The notes beneath the pieces were generated by a model. The model searched no databases. It was not told where the DNA came from and saw only the letters and a program-made list of their open reading frames with translations. From Pyrenochaeta sp. MPI-SDFR-AT-0127 (lineage: Eukaryota; Ascomycota; Dothideomycetes; Pleosporales; Cucurbitariaceae): a stretch of DNA of 64,000 nt. The translations under genes and the position numbers were made by a program. The DNA is taken from assembly GCA_020747015.1 (NCBI GenBank), contig JAGTJM010000012.1:434001-498000 (forward strand), written 5' to 3'. Positions 45,856 through 56,785 of this stretch are shown here, one piece after another (positions within the stretch are counted from its first letter, which is position 1; each line of letters begins with the position of its first letter).

Positions 45856-47777
45856 ATGGAGATGTCCTCGCCGCTCGCGGCCATGCACCCGCCGCCAATC
45901 CCTGGTCCATGGGGCTACAGACGCGATCTGCCACACTCGAAGCCGCTGTTTGGAGGTCACAGTCTGGGACCCAAGAGCTTCAACTTTAGAGATATGAGCA
46001 TGAGGAAGAGCGGGTCCGACTACTTTACTTTGCAGCCCATGCGAGGATCGTCCCCTACCGCGAGTCTGGCCGCCGACATGTCCTCGAACCTGCATGTCGA
46101 CCAAAGGTACACTATCCCTTGCATAGGAGTGCCCAATTCCGGCAGCTAATGTTCTTTGATGTAGTCCGCAGCTCGCAACACCTCGCCGGTCGCTCTTTAC
46201 ATCAAACTTATTTCAGCAACTGGACACACGAGGTAAGCGGCTGTGCAATGGGTTTGGACGCGTATAAGTGTTGATTTGCTCTGAAGCAGAAGGAACCACA
46301 ACCCCGCCCTTCAGATGGGAAGGCGTTACAACTCCGCCAATTCCCTCTTCCTCGCCGGGCTTCGTCCCTGACTCCATGGACATCTCGCCTCTGCCGCACA
46401 AAGCTCCCTTCAGTTTCATCAACGACCGATCCCTGCCCCTGCCGTCTCCCTCGCCCGAGATGACTCCAAGCACCGACGGCGAATTGCTCTCGCCATGCGA
46501 GCTTCCCACTCCGCCCCAATTTTCCGCCCCTATGTTGGAGGTCCCAAGGCCGGTTTCTGCTACCGAGTTAGTACACGAGCTGCTGTTTTGTTTAGGCTGT
46601 GCGGGCTAACGTGTATCAGACGACGAAAGTCTATCCTTCTTAGACCATCTCTCTCTCGAACCAAGAACTATTCGACTAACACAGTATCCTTCAAGTCACA
46701 AGAGAACAGCCCGCTGCCAGCCTTCAGGTTCGGATGCGGTGATTTCTCCACCTCGTCGACACTAACCCTGGATGAGTGCTTCACTGCTTCCCCACCTCAA
46801 GAACGTCGCCCCGGCTCTAACGGCTCGCTTTTTGCGTCCAAACCCAAGTTTCATCTGAACTCCAATGCAATGTCTCGTGCCAATGGTTCGCCTCTTGCCG
46901 CCGTTAGAAAGCCTGCTGGCCCTCCCTCCCGTCGTCCAAGCAAGTTTAGAAGATCATTAAGTATGTTCGAGCATCCAGGCGACGTGATGAATGCAAAGCC
47001 GGATCAGGATAACTACCAGCCAAGCGGTCTCCAGTCTGTGATGGACGTCGATGACGCACCCTCGCTCAAACTTCCACACTTCACTACCAGTGAACCCGAA
47101 AGCCTCCCGCGTATTACACATTCCACCTTGGTCGAAGTCCTTGATGGCACCTACGATCACTGTTATGATAACAAGGTCATCATTGATTGCCGTTTCGAGT
47201 ACGAGTATAATGGCGGACACATCGAGGGCGCGTTGAACTTTTGTGACAAGGAGGCCCTTGCAGAGCGACTTTTCCAAACCCCAACAAGCCCCAACACTCT
47301 CCTAGTACTTCACTGCGAATACTCTGCGCATCGTGCCCCTCTCATGTGAGCTCAACTTCCTACCGTGACAGCCAGCACAGACTAACAATATTCAGGGCCA
47401 AGTTCGTACGTTCCCAAGATCGGAAAGAAAATGCTCATCAATATCCACTTCTTTCTTTCCCTGAGGTATACATTCTTGATGGCGGCTATAGCTCCTTCTA
47501 TCATGCGAATTCAACCCGATGCTACCCCCAAAACTACCTTCGTATGGACGCCAAGGAGCATGAACAGTCTTGTGAACGCGGATTGAATAAGCTCAAGCAA
47601 CGGACCAAGTTGAACCGAGCACAGACCTTCGCCTTCGGGCAACACTCTTGTCAAACGGAAGACAGTCCCACAGCTGTTGGTCGGACCAGAAGTGGAGGCA
47701 GCATTTTCACACTTGGCGGCGACGACTCACTCAACATTGGACGAATAGGTGCCACCCGTCGCATGGCTTCTTATTGA
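45856..47777 (+). CDS. CDC25: M-phase inducer phosphatase CDC25
   Basis: Dual-specificity phosphatase that removes inhibitory phosphates from Cdc2/Cdk1 to start mitosis (nimT in Aspergillus, MIH1 in yeast). Five exons, 45856-46106, 46165-46232, 46290-46566, 46620-47345 and 47396-47777, give 567 aa. The N-terminal 280 residues are Ser/Pro-rich with many SP/TP sites, the usual regulatory region. The rhodanese-like catalytic domain has VIIDCRFEYEYNGGHIEGA and the active-site loop HCEYSAHRAP (Cys431, Arg437), intact. An upstream in-frame GTG is ignored. Confidence 0.94.
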
Positions 47778-49001
47778 GCCTGCGCGTTGGCCGATGAAAT
47801 ATTCACGACACTCATCTAGCTCACGGCGGATCGATTCACGGCGTTATTCATGACTGCTGCATGGGGATCTCACAGCATTGGCGTTTTGCATCTTCCTTTT
47901 CGGTCTTCCTCCTGAGGCGTTCAAGCGTTTATTGTCCCACCCTTGGACCTCTTGGACAGAGGAAAGCAACCTCGACTGCAAGCAGTCTACACCTGAACCA
48001 TTATATGGTTGCCCGATCCCTATTTTCGTTTGCATTCTATACCCATGTCGTGGTGCCATTGGCCCAGACATAATTACAGTTTTCTCGAGAGGGCTCGCTG
48101 TATGCCTGCGTCGTGTTCAGCAAGCGTGGTGCAGCATTGTGCCATTACATCGCGAGCCCTTTTTTTCCTTTGTGCTTATCATCCTTGGATCTTTCTATGG
48201 CCCTGGAGAGCTGGAATATTGCTCTCACATATTCTCAGATCAATCTCAGAATTATCACGAAACCAAATACAACCCAGGTTGACGTGCCTTCATACGTCCC
48301 CAACACACAAAATCATCTCGTATCCACAAACTCAATCGATCTCCTCCGCAAACAGATTGAACTCCTCGCCGTTTCTCTTAGCTTCCATTTTTTCGGCCCT
48401 TGCTTCTCTTCGGCGCAACCGTCCAAAGACTTATATTCGTAGTCCTGGTTTGGAACGTCTGTCTCTTTTCGATGTACTTATCTACTTGTTACTTCTATTC
48501 TCTGCAGGTCGGGGTGGATGTGCATGAAGCCAAACAGAGATTTGTACAGTGGTGACCTGCTAAGAGGGTTTGAAGTGGTAATTGATGCGTACTTCGTCAT
48601 AATAGGGAGAGACGAAGATGGCTTGAAGAGTTCTACTTTAGTTGCATCAGGAAAATAAAAAAAATACTTTAATAATTATGCCCCTACTTGCCCTGTCGTG
48701 ATTGCGCTCAGTGAAACCGCAGTAACGCGTTGGCTCCACTAGCGCGGCTCCCCGCATAAACAATCCCTGCCCCACCACGCGTGCTTTCCGCCGCATGTTA
48801 CTCACCAATTCACTCTCCATGCAGGCACGTTTGGATGACCCTACTCAGCCTCGCTTCGTCAGACTTCAAATGTCTGTCGACTTCCTCATCCTCATTCCAA
48901 CCTTAAGCCCGCATTCAAGTCGCACGCCACACGGCTCCTCTCCATCTCGCGCACGTTGAGATCGCCCACGAAGCTTGCGTTTCATCGTCGCTCAGTTTGT
49001 T
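47778..49001. other. intergenic: CDC25 3' flank and SLD5 upstream region
   Basis: Plus-strand ORFs of 70-170 codons at 47861-48527 lie in the expected CDC25 3' UTR and show no conserved features. A-rich tract near 48655-48665. Confidence 0.45.
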
Positions 49002-49826
49002 ATGGATATCGACGACCTCCTCGCCGAAGTCGCGGTTGATTCGACGCCGCGGGAGACCCGCGACTTGCAGGAATTGACTCGGTGCTGGGTCGCTGAGCGG
49101 GTTGCGCCTGAGATTTTACCATGGCCAAGCGAGCTCATGGATAGGGTACTTGAGAGGATACGGCGACAGGTATGAATGCGATCATTTATAGTTGTGTCCA
49201 GTCTAAGAGGGAGCCAAAGAGAAACAAAATGCTGAGGAGATGCTAATAACGTAGCCAGATTGAACTAGTCGAAGACCAAACAGGCAATATGGATCCAAAG
49301 ACAAACTTCAAGTTGATTATCATTCAGACGGAATTGGAAAGGTTCAAATTCCTAGTCAGGAGTTTTTTGAGGGCGCGAATAAAGAAGGTAAATTCATACT
49401 TGCCCGTCACTATGTTATGGAAGATGAGTCTGACACCATAGCTAGATCGACACGCATCCTCTCCACATCCAAGCGCAACATGACGCCTCGTTCGACGGCT
49501 TGCAGCCGCTTCTGTCGCCCGCAGAACATCAATACCTAGCGTCCCACCAATCGCTTCTCTCATCACACTACTCGTCCTCATTCCTCAGTCAATTTCCTAC
49601 TTCTTTACAGCGGCTTGACGATACAACTGGCGGTATAAGCATGGTTGATAAGCCAGACGAAGATAAGGCGGTTTTCGTGAGAGCATTGAGAGATGTGGGA
49701 GATGTTTTTGTTGAGGGGACGGACCGTCGATTCGAAATGAAGAGAGGCGATGTATGGGTTGTGAGATGGAGTGCTGTTAGAAAGTGGGCTATCGGGACGG
49801 GCACTGGAGATGTTGAACTAATATGA
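49002..49826 (+). CDS. SLD5: GINS complex subunit SLD5
   Basis: Part of the GINS tetramer that, with Cdc45 and Mcm2-7, forms the replicative CMG helicase. Exons 49002-49169, 49259-49387 and 49446-49826 give 225 aa, the family length. The N-terminal helical A-domain carries LTRCWVAERVAPEILPWP and TELERFKFLVRSFLRARIKK; the C-terminal B-domain ends in FEMKRGDVWVVRWSAVRKWA. The third exon acceptor is the second of two close AGs (ATAGCTAG), because only it keeps the frame into HPLHIQAQ. The ATG at 49002 begins MDIDDLL, the family start. Confidence 0.92.
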
Positions 49827-50367
49827 GAAGATGTTCATCGAAGCACAGATCGACGTGCCAGCCGTGGATACAAGAGAGGTCCATGGGCCTGGGTAGAGCA
49901 TATGAGGGAAGCGAGTGTCGGCCAATGTGGGCAGCTCGTACTACTCCTACAGCTCGATCACATCGGTCCTATATAGCTCTCTGTTCTGTCAAAACATTGG
50001 CAGTGGATGTCCTTGGATAATCACGCGAATACCAAGAGAGAAAGGATACTAGGAAGTCTTTAGAAAGCCTTCCATAGGGTTAGAAGAGCTGTCTAACGGT
50101 ATTTCAGAAGCGCTATCAGTCATTCATGGATAAGCGATCAATTTACAGAGCATAGATAGGCTCTTGCATTATTGCAGCCTCGACATCATGATGTATTCAT
50201 CGGCCTATGTGACTCGTTCTTGTGTGGCTCGCGTCAGCCTGCCTCAGTTTCAGCCCTCTGCAGCTCAGCCATCTGCAGCTCAGCCACAACCAAACCTAAC
50301 CTCCTGTCTTTGATCCTCTAGTTGCTGGCATCTTTTCGAATCCGTTCACCCACAAAGAATATTCCTC
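49827..50367. promoter_or_regulatory. intergenic, upstream region of the HeLo-like/Rho gene
   Basis: 540 bp. Contains a 15-bp tandem duplication (CTGCAGCTCAGCCAT unit) at 50258-50287, about 80 bp before the ATG. No other element recognised. Confidence 0.5.
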
Positions 50368-52383
50368 ATGGACCCATTCTCTATCACCGTTGGTGTTATC
50401 TCACTGGTCGCCATTTCTTCAAGAGTCGGTGTTGAGCTGAAGAAACTCCGAAATGGTAGTGGCGAGGCAACAACCAACATTAACGCAATGTTGGCAGATC
50501 TCAAAGCCCTCAAGGCTGTCCTCGAATCAATAGAGGAGGGGTTTGAAGAGCTGGATAGCAGGACACCATTGACGGGCTTCATTGGCACGCATTGGACGGC
50601 CCTCAGAACCACACTTGACGATGGGTGTGACAGCATGGACAGGCTGAGAACACTCCTGGTGCACGTCAATAAGGATGTCAAATTTCTGGATTCCACTAGG
50701 CGCGCAATTCGGTTAAAGGAGGCGAACGATCAGATTGCTATCTACAGGCAAGAAATTCAAACATACAAGGATGCATTCCAGCTATCGCTGCAGGCTGTTA
50801 TATTGTACGTGCATGCTTGAGTGAACGGTGCTTTACTGATGCCGAAATAGCTTCGAGCAATCGAGTGTCACGGAGAATGTTGCTCTGGTGTTAAAAAGCA
50901 CTGGGAGTATACATGATGATCTGAACAGACTTGCAAATAACCTTGAGGTCAAACTTACTGCTCTCGAGTCTATTTTCAAGGACCGGCATCAATACAGTAG
51001 TACTGCAAGTGTATCTCACTTGCAGGACTGTGTGACAACGGCCTCTACCGTTGTTACAACAGCATCAACTGTGCTCCTAGATCCTTCGCACAGCCTACGC
51101 AATGAAGAAGAAGACGCTTCTTCAGAATTTGCCTGGTTCCAGTGCGACTACGAGACCCACAGTAGCCTGACCTTAGACTGGATCACTTCACAAAATGCGG
51201 AGCAATCTTTCTCAGGACTTTCTGACACAAGCAGCCAACATATTACACCTATTGATGTAAGCGAACCATCGTCAGCACGAGTTTCAGCCTCTATCGATAA
51301 CTCAGATGCCCAAACAATACAAAACGTTGAGGATACGGTGCAAGAAACGCAGCTCATGGAGTCAGATAAATCTGCTTTAACTTCGAGAAAACCAACGAGA
51401 CCGCCAGCCAGTACTTCACGTCGCAGTTTCTCTATATCAAAGCTGTTCTCATCCCGGCCAAAGAACAATGGAAAGTATGGCAATACAGCAGATAGGAGTG
51501 GCCCATTACAGATGAATAACCTCGAAATTTTGAACGGCCAAGTGGTAATGAAGTTCGTCTTTGTCGGCGACGGTGCATGCGGGAAGACTACGTTCATGAT
51601 GTAGGTCAATTGGAATATGTCGACAATCACGTGAGAGGACAAATGGCTAACAACAGGACAGTGTTGCCTCAACTGGAGAATTTCCAAGGGTAGGTTTACC
51701 TATCTCAGTTCATTCAGTCTCTGTCTAACATTGGCAAAAGGAGTATATCCCTACTGTCTTCGAGAATTATAGCAGTAACCACATCCTCGACGGGGTTATG
51801 TTCCATCTGGGCCTCTGGGACACAGCAGGCCAAGAAGACTACGACCGCCTGCGGCCTCTGAGCTATCCGCAGACTGATATGTTTTGCATCTGCTATTCCA
51901 TTGGCAGCCCTGCGATGTTCGACAGCGTTGCTAAGAAAGTAAGCAATCTTACAGACTTGGGGTAAAAGAAAAGTTCCTAATTGCAATATGTAGTGGAGCC
52001 CAGAGGTTGACTACCACAACGGCGAAGTTGGAGCAGCAAAAGTTCTATTAGGATTCCAAAAAGACCTACGGCATGACCCGTCATTAATTGCAAGCCTGAA
52101 GCGTCAAGGTAGAAAGCCAGTCACAAAAGCAGAGGTGAGTACAACGTGAGCTTCCGACCTTCCACATATATTATCTAACACGTTTTTAAAGGGGGAGAAA
52201 CTTGCAAAGCAAATCGGAGCAGTTGCCTTTCTCGAATGCTCTGCTCTCACAAGGGATGGCGTTGGCGAGATTTTCCCGACTCTACTCGGTATGGTGCTGG
52301 AGGCAAACCCTGGCTTGAAAAGCAAATACTCGATACACCAAAAGCAGCAGAGAAGTATTAGAAGGATCTTTGCAAAGCCCTAG
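50368..52383 (+). CDS. HeLo-like N-terminal domain fused to Rho/Rac-type GTPase
   Basis: Six exons, 50368-50804, 50851-51600, 51662-51689, 51741-51938, 51994-52134 and 52192-52383, give 581 aa. Residues 1 to about 190 look like the fungal STAND/HeLo-like N-terminal domain (MDPFSITVGVISLVAISS, helical, then a coiled region with NVALVLKSTGSIHDDLNRLA). A Ser/Thr-rich linker with a basic patch (SRRSFSISKLFSSRPKNNGK) follows. From about 375 is a full Rho-family G domain: P-loop GDGACGKT (385-392), switch I YIPTVFENY with Thr410, WDTAGQE (431-437), LRPLSYPQTD as in Rac/Cdc42, a Rho-type insert helix (LIASLKRQGRKPVT) and ECSAL (533-537). G4 is FQKD instead of TKxD, and the end is basic without CAAX. 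Likely a membrane-targeted signalling or cell-death switch; function inferred only. Confidence 0.85.
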
Positions 52384-52557
52384 GGTGGGGATGGCTCATT
52401 GATGCACCGCTACCATCCCTTTGGAAGCTAAACTCAAATCCTGTAAGTGTGGAACGATAAGTCACCAGTTACAGAAGATCATATTTACTCATAGCTTAAG
52501 CTGAATGGATCGTGAATCTTGCGCCTATTTGTCTAAAACTCCTATATCCGTAATATC

Positions 52558-54683
52558 TCAAACAATCAGATAGAGACTCGTAATCACACTTGGTCCAATA
52601 AACAGCCCAAACCAAAATACAATGTTCCCCAAAGTATCCCTGCCCTTCATGAACTTCGTCTTGCTGAACGCGGCAAGAGGTAGCTGTGTCAACTGGAACG
52701 TGAACAAGTATCCTCTAACTTTTTTGAACAAGCAAAACATGAGAACTTCATGGACAATTGCGCTCAACAGGAAAGTAAATATTGTAGCCTGTAGCTTGGA
52801 CAGATGGAAGAAGGATATCGACGAGTGGTAGACATGGCGGAGAAGGAAGTTGTGGACAGGTCGATTCCAGTCGCGCGCGTATTGATCAAAGCTCACACTA
52901 TTCCACCACGCCCCGTAAAAGCCGCGATCCGCAAAGCGTGTAACTTCCGCAAGCACGTTTAGAAGGCATTCCCAGATGACGTACCAGGATAACAGCTGCT
53001 CCAGGAGCATGGGGAATAGCATGTCGCTCACGACCCATGGGAACTCTTTCCATCGCTCATCAAGCGACATACCAGCTTCTTTCTGCTTGACGGTCTCGAT
53101 GACGACCGGGTAGATATATGCTTGAGATATAATGATCATGATCCAGATAACTCCGAGCGTAGCAGCGGATTTTTCGGCCACGTACCACCAGTTGATGCGC
53201 TCCTGCCGCGGATATTCTAAGTCATAGACGAGGGTGGGAAGACAGGTCCACTCGACAAAGTTGTGCAGTGTGAGATTGTTTGGGTACACATTATCAGTCG
53301 TGGTACACTTGCCACGGAGCTCTTCGTCGAGGATCGTAATCTCTGTGGTGAGCACACTGCGAAACGCTTCAATCTGTTCTGCATCTAGAGAATCCCCAGC
53401 CTCAATTGCTTGGCCGATAGATGCAACTTCTGAATCTTCTTTAGAAAGGTTGGTTGAATATTTGGGGCCGTAGCTTCGCCTGCGTGGCTTGAGGTCGTCA
53501 TTGTCGTTGTGTTTATCAGTGCCAGTAGCAATTCTAGTTCCTACGCCAGAAGAAGGAGATGAGGGGTTTTCATGCGCTTTGATTCCATCCAATTGCCGTA
53601 GCTTTTGTTTGAGCAGATTTCGCCGTCTATACACGCGGGACACTGGGTGCTGTTAGATGGATTTCACCACTTCAGGAACGTTTGGCTTACAATAGCCGTT
53701 GTAGAATGAGTACGCGTGCTGCTTCATGAGCAGAACGAAAACATGAAGCACGATGAAGACGGTGTGTGTCCAAGGCCATTCTCTCCAGAAAGTTACCCAT
53801 ATGACCGTACAAGTGTAAAAGGTCTGCCAAACGGATTGGATGATCCAGCCCGATCCATCTATGAAGAAAAAAAGAGTCGTAGTCAGTAAATGTTTGATGT
53901 CCATTAAGTATTAAAACACTTACTCCAGGTCAGATAGTCTTTGGCAATGACTTTGTGTAGGAAGAAGCCAAAGCTGGTGGCAACACACATTACCGCATCT
54001 GTCAAGAGCATAACAAACAGATCTCTATCGCCCATCAAATGGAAGATTTCCGCATCACCAAAGACTGAGCCCTTTGTCTTGTAATTCCATGCGGCAATTC
54101 GCGTAAGTAGAAGTGCCATGGCGATCCAAAAAAGAGTAAAAAAGCCATGGAATGGGGATTGTGTGGCGCTTGGATTCTGCCGATCAAATGTCGTGAATTG
54201 CCGCGTAAAGACAAGATCTCGAGGTCGATTCTTAGACTTGCCGTTGAGCCGCTCTGCCTCTCGTTGGAGTCCGGATCGCATAATCTCTTTAAAGATGGGA
54301 TCTTTGGTCGTGATTGTATATTCACCCTTTTTGCCTGACTCTTCGATGATGACTTGAACGCTCTTCCTGTGCGTGTTGCGTTGTTTTCCGGACTGACCAT
54401 CTTCATCATGTGCTTCTATACTGCTGTCATCGGAAGGTATCGCAGTTGTCCCGCTACTACGGGCATCCATCGCATGCTTTTTGGACTGAGGGTTCAATTG
54501 ACTCGTGCCATCAGCATCCGACATTTCGGATGCGGCGTCTGGTGTCCAAGAATCCTCACTCCCTAGCGGTGGTTTGGTAGAAAGTCCTCGGAGTGCGTGC
54601 GCCATTGCGGATTGACCGTTTGTCAAGGATGTCAAATCGGGCTCGGAGCTTCTCAGCTCGGTTTCAAAATTTTCCGCTGCCAT
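52558..54683 (-). CDS. sterol O-acyltransferase (ACAT/ARE-like MBOAT)
   Basis: ER membrane enzyme that esterifies ergosterol with acyl-CoA for storage in lipid droplets. Exons 54683-53924, 53858-53691 and 53642-52558 give 670 aa. The N-terminal 150 residues are polar and Ser-rich; about eight to nine membrane spans follow. Signature blocks include DYLTWNGSGWIIQS, YGAWWNSVSFDQYARDWN, PVHNFLLRHVYHSS and the catalytic His in AIVHEVLMF (His607). They match yeast ARE1/ARE2 better than DGAT1. The usual FYxDWWN motif reads FYGAWWN (residues 551-557), so the Asp is replaced by Ala. The ATG at 54683 is used; the longer frame begins with TTG. Confidence 0.9.
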
Positions 54684-55745
54684 TGCGACTTGGTGAAATA
54701 TACTCTCGTAAATCCTGCCGAAGTGTGCGAGGTCCAATTATTCTGGGACCTCCGAGTGGGCTCCTATTGGGATGGAGGTGTGGCGTACGACAGACACATT
54801 GAAAACATCTACTCTATCGATGGATGTTCAAGCAGGTTCTGATGATGATGTAGAATAGCGCACGCGACCTCTGCGCATCCGAAAGAGCCGGCGTACAGTC
54901 ATGAAACGGACCGCGAGAATGGTGTTTCGGGACTTCGGTGCAGATCGGGCGCCAGAACAGAACGATGATGCAATGCGATGCAAGCGGAGGCAGGTACATT
55001 CAAAGCCACATCCCTCCAGCCACATCTCCACCAGCCACATCTCTTCTTAGCCACATCACGTGTTGGCCCCCATCCAGGGCTTCCGTCTCAACGGCACTGT
55101 GCAAACCCTCGAATTTCGGTAACGGGTGACATAGCTTGTAATTTTTGTGCTCCGTCGCTGCGGTCGCTATTTCAGACACAGCCTCGCCGTATTAGGGATG
55201 GCCTCTGAGTTGGGGCCAATGAAGCTCCTCACCGGTCCTCGTATCTTTCGCATTAGATTCTTGACCAGGTCATAACCCATGAAGATCCCACGCCGGTCCC
55301 TTGCCAGACTCCAGGCTGAGAACAACACACCTCGGTGCCCCATGTTCGCACACCGCGCTCGTGTACAATGCGCGCACCACAGCACATCTCCGTTCTCGCT
55401 TCCACCCTTGCTGCCTTCGTGTGACCACTCAAGCTCTCTTAAAAACGCCTCTGGGCGCTGGGCAATTTTCTTTGGCTTTGGGCAGCTGAGATGTGATTCG
55501 GCGGATCGCCTGATGGCACAGCTTGGACCGGGCGGTGCAAAAATAGAGCATCCTACACCTGTGCATATAACATGTGTGAGGCTGCAGTACCTGTAGTTGC
55601 TTTGGACATAGATTTCTCACGACCGTCGCGTCTTGACTCTTTCTCCATCTACAATCTTATAATCATCACATATCGTCCTATTCAGTCCTCATCCGCATCG
55701 CGCGACCCAACATACATCTTCGTTCTCTTTTGACATTGTGATCAA
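54684..55745. promoter_or_regulatory. shared upstream region with spaced AGCCACATC repeats
   Basis: 1.06 kb between the divergent acyltransferase and 7-TM genes. Four copies of AGCCACATC start at 55004, 55018, 55033 and 55049 (spacing 14, 15, 16 bp). The last copy overlaps an E-box CACGTG at 55057-55062. These look like transcription-factor sites. No coding sequence recognised. Confidence 0.55.
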
Positions 55746-56785
55746 ATGGCACCAAAAGGCGGCAGAGGCGGTAGTTCTGGAGGAGGAGGAGGAGGAGGCT
55801 CCAGCATTTCCGCATGCCCTGACGCATTTTGGATGAGGTCTTCACAGATCCGCCTCGCCAATATCGTCATCTTCTTGGCTGCCTTCTTTGGTATCGCCAT
55901 TGCACTCTGCATAGTCCGTAAGAAGAACGGAGCCAACAAGAAACTACTCGGATGGCCGTATATTACTGCTGTGCTCTTGTTCATCCTGTAAGTATCTCGA
56001 TTGCTCCTATTTTGGGTTCGAAGAGCCTACTGACCCCCTTCAGGTCGTTCAGCTTGCAACTCATCCTTGCGGTGCTAGTTGAATGCGGCACTTTCAACAT
56101 CGACGTCGGCGCCGGTATGAACATTGTTATTGAAATTTCATGGTCTCTCGGCGCCTGGCTACTCTTCTTCATCGTGGTATATGTTTTGAACACATTGCTC
56201 CGCCAGGAGCTTGGTGGTGCCACCGCCATATACAAGGTCATCTGTCTCGCCATCTCAGGAGTCATGCTGGCCCTCACCTGCGCAGACGTCGGTATTTCGT
56301 CCTACAACAACTGGACCATGAGCAGCGCCGGCTATGATGCGAATGCAGCAGCGATCGAATACCCGTTCGTGCACCTTCTTCTGGCTGAATACGTCCTATT
56401 TTTGGTTGGCGTGTTGGTGTCTGGCGCCCTCTCGTTGATGACCATCTTCGCCCTGCGATCGAGGCGGCTGCCTGGAGGCGTAAGTGCTCTTCATACCTTG
56501 TTCAATTCCACACACTTGCTGACAGCCAAGTAGGGCCTCTTAATTTGGGTGACTGCCGTCATTCTCTCCATGGTGATCTGGTACATCCTCTACCTTGTCC
56601 ACTACGGCTCTCTCGTTGCACAGGATCTCCTGTCGATCGATACATATCGAGCCTTGCCGTTTGTCCGGAACTTCTTCCTTGCACTCAGCTTTATCATCCT
56701 GCTCTGCATCGCCAAACATTCGGCTTGGAACAAGACCACAGTAGCTACTCCCGTGGCGCAAGTATACTCACCGGTTAGAGTGTAG
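55746..56785 (+). CDS. seven-transmembrane hypothetical protein
   Basis: Exons 55746-55987, 56044-56479 and 56534-56785 give 309 aa. A Gly/Ser-rich N-terminal tail (about 20 residues) precedes seven predicted spans, for example IRLANIVIFLAAFFGIAIAL, ITAVLLFILSFSLQLILAVL, WLLFFIVVYVL, FLVGVLVSGALSLMTIFAL and FFLALSFIILLCIA. No signal peptide. The layout resembles fungal orphan 7-TM proteins (receptor- or RTA1/PTH11-like size) but I see no diagnostic motif, so no function is assigned. Confidence 0.85.

Noticed and set aside
47861..48527. Overlapping plus-strand ORFs after CDC25
   Set aside because: Three frames open at once and no conserved sequence; best seen as CDC25 3' UTR and spacer.
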